From Arachnopeziza araneosa (Eukaryota > Ascomycota > Leotiomycetes > Helotiales > Arachnopezizaceae), in NCBI GenBank assembly GCA_003988855.1, contig QYAI01000061.1, positions 1-64,000 of the forward strand: a DNA stretch of 64,000 bases, given 5' to 3'. Numbering within the stretch: position 1 is the stretch's first letter; each line of letters starts with the position of its first letter. A program made the translations under genes and the position numbers. A model generated the notes under the pieces. It saw only the letters and a program-made list of their open reading frames with translations. It was not told the DNA's origin and did not search any database. This document shows, piece after piece, positions 31,424 to 41,650 of the stretch.

Positions 31424-34400
31424 TCAAAATTTGACCTTCTCCCAGTCCTGCAATATCCAACTTGCAGTCTCACTCTCAAGATCTACATTCAACGTCCCTT
31501 TGTCTTCTTCAATCCAAGCACCCTCATCTGAGATCTCCACCACTTTACTACTATGCGCAACCTCCTGCGTGCTAACACCTGCGGTATCCCTAGGAATCCA
31601 CAGCTTAGGACTCTTATTTCGCATACTCGGGGGCGCATATGCATCTCTTAAGACACCTTCTTCATACTCAAAATCCACTTGATTCAACTCTTCTGGAATC
31701 CGGGATCGGAAAACATGGTAGTCCTGAAATATTTCAGGATGGAGAAATCTAATGGCAAAATTGGGTTTGGAGTCACGAGGAGGTGTGATCCAGTAAGTCC
31801 AGAAATTTATTTTCTCGATGAGTGTTGGTATTTTAGATTTCTGCCATTTCTTACGGACGATGGAACGAAGGGTGTTAGATGTGAGGTTGAGGGCGTTGTC
31901 TGCACCTTCAACAGGGATACCACGCGAGGATTGCTCGCCGTGGGGAATCGCTGCATCTGTTGGGTCCGAGGGATCGAAGTCGGAATCGTAGCCAGGGTTC
32001 TGATCCTCGTCAATAGGAGGTTCATCGTTATCTTTCCTATCCGACAGATGCTCGGCATCATAAAGAGAGTTACCTGCTCTAAGCAATTCCTCTTCGGCTG
32101 CGAGGGTCCGGGGTAAGTTGAACATCAGAGGGGTAAGTGCGTCCGAAAGAGAAAGCTGGATCAGGGCTGTGAAGATGATCAAGCCGAACATTAGAACAGC
32201 AGGACCATAAGCACTTTTGAGTCCAAAGAGGCCAGCGAGACAAAACTCAGCCAAGTAAACTCCGGTGAGCATATGCATCAAAGCGCGTGGATAATGAAGC
32301 CCACGTGTATCTCGTTCGGAGGAATAGACATAAAGAAGATTGTAACGGTAAGTTTGGTAGATGAATCCCAACCCAATAGTAGCAACACCGAGGACGAGGG
32401 GAGCAATGAGGGAATATGCGATTGCTATGAATCATAAGACAATGAATTCAAGAGTAGGAAGAGGACAAACCAATTACACCCATGTTTGTAAACACAGGAT
32501 ACACACTTCCCCAGTGAATCTTTCTTAAACGATTATACTTTGCAGAAATAATTCTCGGGTTCCCGCTGATATTCGCCATTAAACGGTGTCGGAATAGGCT
32601 TCCAACATGAACCATTCGAGTAGCACTCATTGCAAGACCTTGAAGAATAAAATAAGAGATATAGAAGTTTGACGCCTTTGGAAGATTTTGACCTAGGAGT
32701 GAGCGAGCGGAGAGTGGATTTTTGATGATATCGGTCAAAGCAGCTGATGCAGCCGAAGTGAGGGTTGTAATGAGGAATACCTGTACTATCTGGAAGACAA
32801 AGTAAGAGCTCTGTACAAAAAGCTCGATTCTGGACTGTGTAGGGATTCCTGCTTGTCTAGCACATTCTGCGATGTTGTTGTTAGAAAGATTGGATAGAAG
32901 ACAAGAAAACTTACCTCTCATGATTATTGGCACAAGAGACATCAATAGCGCAAGTGCAACCGCAGGGAGTAGGCCCTCGATCAAACCAAGAATGACAGTT
33001 GGTAGCTTCGTGAGCCAAGAGAGAAAAAACACTTTTGAAGCCAACATTGATACGTTTGAGATGAGGCCAACAAGTGCAGCTGGAATTGACCAGAAAAGAA
33101 CCAGTGCAGCCACAGCACTTTGAATAAGAAATCTCCGCAAAATTCTTTCCCACCATTTGAATTGCAATGCTGGCCAGTATATCTCTTCTGGTCGAACACC
33201 CACAATTTCGGGTCTCATATGGTTGGCGCTATGGTGAGCGAGTGTTTGATACGCAGCTTGAGCATCTACTAGTGTGTGAAACTCCACAAAGGCTGCTGGT
33301 ATAGGGGCGCCGTTTCCTTTCCTATAATCCCTTCTTAGCTTTCCAATTTTAGGTCCCAGCTCCTTCAAGCGACGACGAGTCCATCTGATAGTGTCTACCC
33401 TTCTGCCATAGTTTGCAATCGGTCGATGGTATGGCCTCTCTTCCGCTCCTATCCATTGGGCAGCAACCGATCCAACAACATCAAAGGATGGACCCTCAAG
33501 TCCATAACTTGTCTTCAAGATTGGGGTTCCATCACTACGAGCAAAACTCTGGGGAGAACATGGGGTTTCAGCAACATCGACTTTTCCTTCCTTTGATTCC
33601 TCATTCGAGTCCCGAGGTGACGGCGTCGAGGGGAATTTAGGCTCAACATCTGGATGGCCACTCTTGACAGCTTTCATGTATGCTTTATTAGTTTTGGTGA
33701 TCAATTGAATCTCAGCCTTCTCTAAACGATGAGCGGTTTGTTCTCTTTCGTTCACCAGCTGTTCCAAATCATCTGTGTCCCTCGGTATCCATACATTCTT
33801 CACTGAATCACCAAATACTCTTCGTAATTTTTTATCATCCAATATCCGGCCGGGTACACATGTAAAGAGAACGGTTCGGGAGGAGAGTCGGTTGGCGTAG
33901 TAGGGGGAGAATAGGTAGGCTTGTCGTAGGTTAATGAAGTACACGCATTCTCGAGAAACAGTGTAGAGTATGTAACCTTCCAAAGTCAGTCCTGAAGTTG
34001 GAGGTCTCTTACTATATCATACCAAAATATATCCAGGCCAACAAGGCATGAACATAAAACCAACTAGGATGCTCAACGTTTCCGAAGGTCAACTTGTCTA
34101 ATTGTTTGTTCCCCAGGCCACCATAAGTGTGCAGAGGTAAGAGAATCGGCCATATTATCACCAGCCCAGCGACGCATATCGTACATAGTAATTTGAGAAA
34201 TCGAAGGAAGAGGAAGCCGTCAAGTGAGGAGTGATTGAGTACGTGGGTGTCGGGGGTATTCCAGAATTGAATAAGCCATTTTATCCAGCCATTGGGTAGC
34301 TTCGGGGTTCTCTCACTGCCTCAGATCAGTAAAATTGGTTCCAGGACTCGATTGTATTCCTTACTGCGATTGTAGGCTGCTCAAGATCGATCTTGGCGCA

Positions 34401-34692
34401 TACACTCGTGGTAATCTCGGTCGCAGGGCAGCAAATATAATGAGACAGACGGCGGCATAGATAGCGACAGGCACAAAGGTAGCGAAGAGTGTCGAGAACG
34501 AGGCAGAATTGGTACCAACGCCTGAAGCTGACTTCAATACAGATGTGGAAGTGCTATTATCTCGCGCAGAGCCGACTCTTGGGTCGCTTGGCTATGCACC
34601 GTCCGTCAGCCGCAAGTTCGTCCCTCTCAGCAGTAACATACCAGACCCCTTTTCCATATTTGTGCCAACTCCTCAATGATCGCAGATGCCAT
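31424..34692 (-). CDS. CSC1/OSCA/TMEM63-type cation channel
   Basis: Complement of join 31424-32424, 32471-32866, 32915-33976, 34023-34315, 34365-34591, 34642-34692; 1009 residues, five introns of 46-50 bp, all splicing in frame. The start MASAIIEELAQIWKRG comes from a 51-bp first exon; downstream exons alone have no usable ATG. TM1 is FATFVPVAIYAAVCLIIF, then a cytosolic loop, TM2 (KLLCTICVAGLVIIWPILLP) and TM3 near HPSWFYVHALLAWIYFGYIL. The RSM22/PHM7-type cytosolic domain follows (RTVLFTCVPG, AAFVEFHTLVDAQAAYQTLA). The 7-TM DUF221 pore region follows (RRFLIQSAVAALVLFWSIPA to PALMHMLTGVYLAEFC-like helices), then an acidic C-terminal tail. The family comprises osmosensitive/mechanosensitive Ca2+-permeable channels, plasma membrane or vacuolar. 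Pore residues were not assessed. Confidence 0.88.
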
Positions 34693-35729
34693 ATGGGTGG
34701 ATCCGGATGGGATTGAGGGTCATTTTCCGGAGAAGAAAATGGTGCGTCAACGGTGTGCAGGACACTTGCAGTTGATGTCTCTCTTTCCAAAGTCTTGGCG
34801 ATCGCCGTCTTCTGCCCCAGCGATGAAGTGTCTGGCTGGGATTAGGGAACGCAGCAGGACTCTTGATGCGAAGCGCTCGATTGGATGCATGAGGCATGTT
34901 GCCACCATTGTGGCTCGAGGGCGGGAGCTCTCCCAGCGCGGCGAAGCCCATTGGTTCGATGTGCCATGTCTCGGGGCTTCATTGGCTGAGGAGGGGGAAA
35001 TCAGCGCCCTGTGTTTTTCTGGCCCGCTGGAAAGCTCCAGGCGCCAAGGAGATGATGGTGAGTCCTGGACAGGCGGGAAGTCGACCCAACAACGGCTTCA
35101 CCCCAGTCACGAGATCTTAGTCACCAGTGTCAGGTCACGAGATCTTAGTCAGCAGAACAGGGTCACGAGATCGTAGTCATCCGGCTGAAGTCTCCCTCAA
35201 GTGCCGTCTTGTCTGGTTCTGGACCCCTCGCTTTCCATCGCTTTGTCCCCTCTTATCATCTTCCCTGTCGCCACAAACATCCATTTTCACCCAAACTTCC
35301 AACCAGACGATGTGATGTTGACTCGCACGAAAGATTTCCGGCTGCCCTCTCCCTCAACGCCAATCATGCGCATCCTCAGTATCACCACTCCGTCATCATC
35401 AGGTCACCGGAAGTGGACAAAGGTGACAGTCGGAAGAAACCTCTCACGAAGTCATCGATGGTAGGACGCCTCACAGCCTTTCTTTGTTCGTTCTCCCCAA
35501 TGTAGCAAGATGGCTGCAGGCCGGTCATCGGTCGAGACGGTCATTCGCTGCCTACTCTAGAGTGGATCAAACTGGCCCAAAATATAACAGAGAACCCTTG
35601 CCCCTCCCCCTCCTTTTGGTATTTCTTCGTCTCCCACCTCGAATCGCCTTCCTTCCAGAGCACGTCATTTCTGGGATTCATTGAGAAATACAGCAACGAT
35701 CCACAGCCTTGTGCTCCTCGTTCCTCGAC
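34693..35729. other. intergenic 1-kb region with a triplicated 28-bp motif
   Basis: Long open frames here (for example 34676-35176 plus strand) show no family features. The repeat at 35106-35179 and CT-rich stretches before the ATG at 35730 suggest promoter or leader DNA. Confidence 0.4.
35106..35179. repeat. three tandem copies of an 18-bp motif at 28-bp period
   Basis: GTCACGAGATCTTAGTCA starts at 35106 and 35134, and with one substitution at 35162. Spacer bases between copies are less conserved. Centre-to-centre distance is 28 bp. The region lies about 550-620 bp upstream of the small gene at 35730. Confidence 0.8.
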
Positions 35730-36017
35730 ATGTTCTTCAAAACCATCCGCTCTCGATCCTCCTCCAAGAGCACGAAATCAAAAATTACCCGAGTCACTTC
35801 GTCCTCATCTTCCACGCAACCTGACATCATACGAGAGAAAGCCTCAGATACGTCAGAAAACTTGAGTAGCATCGAACGAACTGAAGCAGAGTCGAAAGAC
35901 TATGAAGAGTTCTTGGCAAAAGCAAAGAAGGACGCCGAGAAAGCTGAAAAGAAACGAGTCAGGGAGATTCAGAGAGCTCGAGAAGTGAACATGAGTCCAT
36001 GGGCTGGAAGAATGTAA
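35730..36017 (+). CDS. small basic coiled-coil protein, 95 residues
   Basis: Single exon from the ATG at 35730. The N-terminus is Ser/Arg/Lys-rich (FFKTIRSRSSSKSTKSKITR) and probably disordered. The second half is a highly charged helix (YEEFLAKAKKDAEKAEKKRV) ending in SPWAGRM. I have a general memory of fungal small proteins with a FLxKAKKDAEK helix and a terminal SPWAGRM but cannot name a family. No signal peptide. The first seven codons of the longer frame start at TTG and are not used. Small size leaves some doubt, but the internal heptads and terminal motif make chance unlikely. Confidence 0.55.
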   Translation: MFFKTIRSRSSSKSTKSKITRVTSSSSSTQPDIIREKASDTSENLSSIERTEAESKDYEEFLAKAKKDAEKAEKKRVREIQRAREVNMSPWAGRM

Positions 36018-36788
36018 AAGTGGCAAAGGAGGCCAACAAAAGACTGAAGGAAAGCAGGCGTCTTGAGAATTGGCCTCCATGAAATAAGAAGGTTTTACAT
36101 GTGTTGAATGAGGCAAGCTATCTTCGAATCTGAAGATGACCACGCAAAAGACTAATTCTGGATCAGGGTGACATTTCATGCAGAAATTATGGAAACTCAA
36201 CATCAAATATGAAATCGATATTGCTGGGTGGACGCTTTTGTCGCTAATTTTTGGGACTGGCTGGAGTTAAAGCTGCAGGTGCTCAAAAAGAAAGAGTGGA
36301 TGTGGCGAGGCTCTTGTCTTTTGGATGCTATTACACGATACCCTTTAATACCTTCAAACCGGGGGTTCAAAAATCATATACCTAATAATAAAATAGTTAA
36401 ACAAGTCATCTTCAAAATTGGCCTTGACTAAGAATATGCAGAAGGTATGACAGATAAGATCAGCTCGCTTGGATATGGGCTGCATCTCGCTACTCACCTG
36501 AGAAGATGCAAGCATTTGTTTACTTTCCTATCTTACTCCTCACAAGAATTCAACTCCTTGCACTTCTTGCACTTCTGCACCTCTTGGTCCTCACCATAGT
36601 AGTTATACGGATATACACCAGTAAAACAATACCTCGTGATAACGTTGATCCCCTTGATAGATAGGTTAAGCGAGCCTCTGCGTCACTGGTATATTCTTGA
36701 TAATTGCAACCTCAATCACACCACACTCTCGCGACACATCAACAAAAACAACCAACAAACATTAGCAGCATCTCCACGGCTCGTTATC
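36018..36788. other. intergenic, nothing recognised
   Basis: AT-rich; no motif beyond the 5' leader of the next gene. The open frame extends upstream of the chosen ATG without family resemblance. Confidence 0.4.
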
Positions 36789-37646
36789 ATGACAGCCCTC
36801 ACTCAGTTCACGTGCTTCAAAGATCTCCCAGCCGAAATCCGCCTCCGCATTTGGGGTTTGGCCGCAAACAACAATCCTCGCACCATCGACCTCTGGACCG
36901 ATTGGGTGCGCTGCAACTTCGAAGAAGCAACCTTCTACTGCCAGAAATACTTCTGCGAGCTCTCCGACACCACCCCACCAGCCGTTCTCCACGCCTGTGC
37001 CGAATCGCGCCTGGAGGGCCTGACGCATTACACCCTCGAGTATGCCACCGAGATGTGCGGGGTGAAGATGGAGGCCCGCATGTACATCAACTATGCCACC
37101 GACATCCTCATCCCGCGCGGCTATTGGAACATGATCTCCTTTGAGCATTTCGCATCACGTGCTGCCCGGGGCGGACTGGTCTCGCTGGCGATTGACATCT
37201 CGGGTAACTTCTGGGTCGACAACCTGAGGGATTACGTGGTCATGGATCATTGGTTCCTCAATGGGCTCGAAGAACTATATCTGTACGAGTCGAGCAAGGA
37301 GGGCATGTGGAAGGAGAGCCGGTATCTGGACCGGTTTCGGGAGCGCGCCGAGGGCTTTCGGCGAGATTTGGTGTTTGAGGATTTGGAGAAGCCGGGCCAT
37401 GACTTGGAGGATGTTCAGAAATTCTTGGACCGTCATTTCGATACCATTGAGAACGTTCCATCGCGAGGGAACTTGGCCCCCGTTGAGAGAAAGCCGAGCT
37501 ACCTCCAAAATCTTCAGCCCACACCCGCCAACGAATTGCTCAGACCCAAATTAAAGATTATGAAATTGTTGGATAAAGCTCCAAGACCTCTATTCACATT
37601 TCGTTCTAGCAAAGAATTGGCTACCTTGGAGCCCGACCATTCTTAA
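36789..37646 (+). CDS. 2EXR-domain protein
   Basis: Single exon, 285 residues from MTALTQFTCFKDLPAEIRLR. The start matches the fungal 2EXR module: F-x-x-F-x-x-LP-x-E-[IL]-R-x-x-[IL]-W (here FTCFKDLPAEIRLRIWGLAA), an F-box-like N-terminal helix pair, followed by the usual PPAVLHACAESRLEGLTHYT. The next segment, MYINYATDILIPRGYWNMIS, corresponds to the 'VYFNPELDTLYF' position in other members. The in-frame extension to 36636 is not conserved and is left out. 2EXR proteins are abundant in Leotiomycetes and Sordariomycetes; their role is unknown, possibly substrate binding for ubiquitin ligases. Confidence 0.8.
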   Translation: MTALTQFTCFKDLPAEIRLRIWGLAANNNPRTIDLWTDWVRCNFEEATFYCQKYFCELSDTTPPAVLHACAESRLEGLTHYTLEYATEMCGVKMEARMYINYATDILIPRGYWNMISFEHFASRAARGGLVSLAIDISGNFWVDNLRDYVVMDHWFLNGLEELYLYESSKEGMWKESRYLDRFRERAEGFRRDLVFEDLEKPGHDLEDVQKFLDRHFDTIENVPSRGNLAPVERKPSYLQNLQPTPANELLRPKLKIMKLLDKAPRPLFTFRSSKELATLEPDHS

Positions 37647-38190
37647 GGAACTTCATGCCGTCTCACCTTCTAATTCTACGGCTTTTTTTTTTAACTGACG
37701 CGAGGGATGTTTTTGTATTACATTGCGAGGTTATCACGGCGGCTTGCTCATTCCATGGTTTATTACGAGCGAGTTCCCCGCTGCATGGAAATGGCGTGTG
37801 ATTGGGAGATTTTCTGGTTGCTGCTTCACTACGTGAAGAGCGTATATGGATACCAAGAGTTCTTTCGGCGGATGATCGATTGTAGGATAATCATGGAGGT
37901 TTGATAGATGCATTTTCAAGTTGGTTTAATGGCATTGAGTTTCACTGCATTGGCTTGGGGTATTCAAAGCATCCTTGGCACGAATTGAAATCATGAACCT
38001 CGTTGGTATTTTTGGTCGTAACTTTAACTCGGTTTGCACAGCAGTGATTTCGCACTGATCTTCTGCACGAGAATTTCGGCTTTGTTAATCTATTCTGCTC
38101 TCCAGCACTTTTCAACTCTCATCGCGGTACAAAGTCAATCCAGCATTCATGTTCCTATATCTAGTTAGTATCAACCTCTCTCAACAGGAG
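37647..38190. other. intergenic between convergent genes
   Basis: No gene recognised. Confidence 0.4.
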
Positions 38191-39786
38191 TCAACTCACC
38201 TTCATCCGCCCCTTAACCTCATCATAAAACACCTCAAACCGGCTCGTGATCCCCGGCGTAGTATCCTCCAACCCCCTCCTCACCCTGGTGTCGTACCTGC
38301 GATAGAGCGCCGCCGTCAACGTCGTCATCTCCACCATGGCCAGGTGAATGCCGATGCACATCCGGCCCCCGCTGGAGAAGGCCCAGAACCACTTCTTCAT
38401 CTCGCTCACCTCGCCCAGCCAGCGCTCGGGGTCGAAGACGAGCGGGTTCGGGAAGATGGCTGCGTTGCGGTGCAGCGTGTACGGTGAGATACTCACGATC
38501 GTGTTGGCCGCGATGCGGTGCCCGTCGATGATGCAGTCCGTGTGCAGCGTCCGCGGTTCCGAGGCCGGGAGGGGCGAGTAGAGACGCAGGGTTTCTTTGA
38601 GCACGGCGTCGAGGTAGGGGAGTTTGAGCGTAGCTTCTGCGCTGGGGATTCCTCGTGCGTCGAGTGAGGAGTCCGGCAGTCGAGATACTTCCTCGATCAG
38701 TTTCTCCTGAAATCGAGAGTTCTCGGGGAGGGAGAGTGCCCAGATTAGGAACATGAGCGTGTCGCTCGTGGTATCCACGCCTGCGAGGAGATGATCCGCT
38801 ACTTCAGAGGCGATCTCCAGATCTTCCAGTCCGTCCTCTTTCTGGGAGATATGCTGGTCCCACAGTCGCCCAATAATCGTGCTTGTCGTAGCAGCTTCCT
38901 TGGTCTCCTCGTCGCTGTGAAGAAATCTGTACCAAGACTGCAGAGCATGATTTCTGATTCCCGTATAAACCGTTGGTTTTTTCATAGGCAGCAATCCCAA
39001 GAGTGAGACAACTTTCTCTTGGGTTCCCGTCCGGGTTATCAACCACTTCGTATACCGTGGCAAGTGCGTCGCGAACCAAGCCAGCTTCCTCCTCGCAGGA
39101 TCAAGGACATCTCTCAGCATCTCTCTATCTTTCATCTCACCTGTCAATGCTCCCGTAGCACCGAATTCCTCACCATAGAGAAAATGCGTAATATTATCCA
39201 ACGCAAAATAATGCAGACTCCCAAACGTCTCACTCGCCACCTCCGGATCCTTCTCAACCAGTTCCAAAAACTCCCATACTCTATCCTCCACTCCCTTTGC
39301 TGTTGTCTTCAGGATGCTCGATTTCGAGTACGCGTGAGCAAGGAGCTTCTTCCGCTCCGAGTGCTGCGAGACAGGCCCGAATGTGAAGAGGTTCTGGTGA
39401 CCGTACACATCAAACATCCGGTAGAATGGGGTGCGGGAAAAGCCGCTACCAGCTCCGTAGATTGTTTTTAAGGCAGAGAGAGAATTGAAGGATATTTCAT
39501 TGGGCCCGATTCGAACTATTGGACCGTGGGTTTGATGGAGTGCGTGGATGGTACGGGTGCGGATTCCACGCCAGTCGTCACATGCCAAACGCCATTTTGA
39601 GAGAGAGTAGAGGTAAGGGCCTGGAATAGAGCCTCGCGGTCGGAAGAAGAGGAGTGTGAGAAATAGGAGAAGTGGTAGGGAGAGGATTCTGATTAGAGGC
39701 GGTGGCTGGTCCCAGAGTGCATTCAGGAAGTTTATGGAGGATTGAGAAAGCTGTTCCAAGGCGTGAAAATCATCCGTGGTAGACAT
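38191..39786 (-). CDS. cytochrome P450 monooxygenase
   Basis: Single exon, 531 residues. N-terminal membrane anchor (LIRILSLPLLLFLTLLFF) followed by the Pro-rich hinge RPRGSIPGP. Oxygen-binding I helix AGVDTTSDT, ExxR as KETLRLY, PERW (PERF equivalent), and heme loop FSSGGRMCIG with the axial Cys near residue 477. The heme loop reads F-x-x-G-x-R-x-C-x-G as required, so the enzyme should be functional. HSERKKLLAHAYSKSSI in the C-helix region is typical of several fungal secondary-metabolism P450 families; I cannot assign a CYP number. A GTGAGT overlapping the last codons (38193-38202 region) with a CTAACTAG downstream suggests the true end may differ by a few residues. Confidence 0.9.
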   Translation of the reverse strand: MSTTDDFHALEQLSQSSINFLNALWDQPPPLIRILSLPLLLFLTLLFFRPRGSIPGPYLYSLSKWRLACDDWRGIRTRTIHALHQTHGPIVRIGPNEISFNSLSALKTIYGAGSGFSRTPFYRMFDVYGHQNLFTFGPVSQHSERKKLLAHAYSKSSILKTTAKGVEDRVWEFLELVEKDPEVASETFGSLHYFALDNITHFLYGEEFGATGALTGEMKDREMLRDVLDPARRKLAWFATHLPRYTKWLITRTGTQEKVVSLLGLLPMKKPTVYTGIRNHALQSWYRFLHSDEETKEAATTSTIIGRLWDQHISQKEDGLEDLEIASEVADHLLAGVDTTSDTLMFLIWALSLPENSRFQEKLIEEVSRLPDSSLDARGIPSAEATLKLPYLDAVLKETLRLYSPLPASEPRTLHTDCIIDGHRIAANTIVSISPYTLHRNAAIFPNPLVFDPERWLGEVSEMKKWFWAFSSGGRMCIGIHLAMVEMTTLTAALYRRYDTRVRRGLEDTTPGITSRFEVFYDEVKGRMKVS

Positions 39787-41650
39787 TCTGATATATGATT
39801 GAAGTAGTGAAATCCATCATTGCAGCTATAATTCTCAGCTATCTATATCAACAATGCAAAGATGGGGGACGACACTACCTGCACGTGACCATATTTCCCT
39901 CTGTTGGCTCTTCCTCCCTCGAAGTGATATGAGGATAGTAATACCAAATGCAAGAAAAGCACCACAGTGTAGATGACTCTTTAAAGTCCAACATCCATGG
40001 TGGATGGGGACTGGACTGCTGCTTTAGGCATGGTGTGTGATCCATCCAAAGGTGGTCGGAGCTCTCTCGGCATGAACTTCTATCTATCACTCCATCCAAT
40101 CTGTGGAGTGATTAACCCAGTTCACAGGTATGGCTTGATCGCAACCAGAATTGTTGGGACGTTTATTGCCGGAAACCTCCCCAACTCGCTTCCAATTGAG
40201 TCAAGTCTTAAACTAGAAGATAATCAGATTGGATTGGCAACACCGTGTGGAAAATCTCGAGACTAAGCTCGGAGATGTAGAAAGTGAACCGAGAGATGTT
40301 CTTGAGTGGCCTCTATCTCGAAACATAAATGTGTAGGAGGTATCAGCCAAACCTGACGAGGGATATTTTTACTTGCTCACGTTATCGCTCCTCGAGGCAA
40401 AAATGGAAACGCCTCTCCAAAGACATCCAGTCACTTACGGCTTCGTCCTAGCTCCACAACGAGTTATCTAGGGCAAGGAATGATTGGAAAACTTGCTTTC
40501 CTATTAGTTCAACAGTGAGGTCGTGCTGTCAGGTGACCTGGAAACCTATCCTTACCTGCATCGGTATAGATCATAAAAGAAGTATATCAAAAGCAGCATT
40601 TTAATAAAGATGTCGGCTCACTTCGTGGGTCCGAAAGCAAGTGTAGTTCACGTGAATAGAAGGGACCCTGAATAGTAGGTACGTAGTACCAACAAAAGCT
40701 TTGGCTGGATACCAAATATCGCCTCACCGCGTCGTGGAGGCCAAATCCAGTTCACATGAAGACGTAGATACGACGTCGCCATGACGAATGAGAGCATGTT
40801 TTTAGTGTACAAAATTCCAAAAAGCACCGGTTCCTCTGCTACATTCCCGGCGATACGATTGAAGGTTCAAGCTGGGACACATAGCCAACCTTTACCGAGT
40901 ATCAAATTGGAGGCCAACGCCCACGAGCAGTATTCTCAAATAACCAATGAGAGCACATTTGGGAGAAGACGAAATCTCCTGAACTACTAGCCTCCTCCCT
41001 CTCTTTTGGAGGATACCATTGGCTGCAATCGGGCGAGAGAGGGGAGGGGTCCTCGAGTCGTAGGGTCTGTTGAAAAGTTGGAGGCCAAAGACTACTCGGC
41101 CAAGAAGTGCGAATATATATGAGGGCCAATGAAAATAGAGTCGAAGAGCTCAAAATATCGGAGGTCGCTGCCCCTTATGTAGAGATTTGACTTGTAGTTG
41201 CCCAGTGGAGGCCGTGGGTCAGATCCCCTCTAGGAGGCGCTTTCAAGTATCCAATAAACACACACTTCAAGAGTTCGAAATCTCAAAAGACGACGCCTCG
41301 ATTTCCGATGAGATGATTGGCTGGCTAAGCAAGAACCACTGAGATGTGGAAGCCGAAATACTGACGCCAGCCTTAGCTGCTAAAGGGGCCGCCAACCAAC
41401 AACCCAAAAAAAAAGTTGGAAATCTCGAAAACCACCAGTCCTCCCATTGGATCTGCAGCAACATTATTGGCTGCTTTCGACGCATATAAAAAGGAAGGCC
41501 ACTATCGCCGGTGCAAGGCTTTTTGACGAGATCTATAAGAGTCGAGTGTAGTGAAGGGAGGCTGAATGTCAGTTGCGGCCAGGAAGCATACCATGAGTTT
41601 CTCCTCCCGTATTGACTTATTTGACATTTGAACCGCGACGCCAAAAATTC
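39787..41650. other. 1.9-kb intergenic region containing a diverged repeat array
   Basis: No gene recognised. The distal part holds the repeat at 40731-41500. Confidence 0.45.
40731..41500. repeat. diverged tandem array, about five units of 130-170 bp
   Basis: The word GGAGGCC (or GGAAGCC) recurs near 40737, 40908, 41079, 41206 and 41346. Within units the same order repeats: an AATGAGAGCA-like word (40784, 40944, weaker near 41127), GAAATCTC (40970, 41277, 41419; AAGAGCTC near 41144), and ATTGGCTG (41018, 41316, 41456). Spacing within a unit is similar (about 60-72 bp, then 37-50 bp). Units are too diverged for a recent duplication. No open frame runs through the array. Confidence 0.55.

Noticed and set aside
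34676..35176. 166-codon plus-strand open frame starting inside the first exon of the channel gene
   Set aside because: Runs antisense through the channel promoter and the 28-bp repeats with no domain-like features.
38140..38200. Extra 3' exon of the P450 gene after GTGAGT
   Set aside because: The branch site would be only a few bases from the acceptor, and the unspliced frame already ends normally; left as a note.
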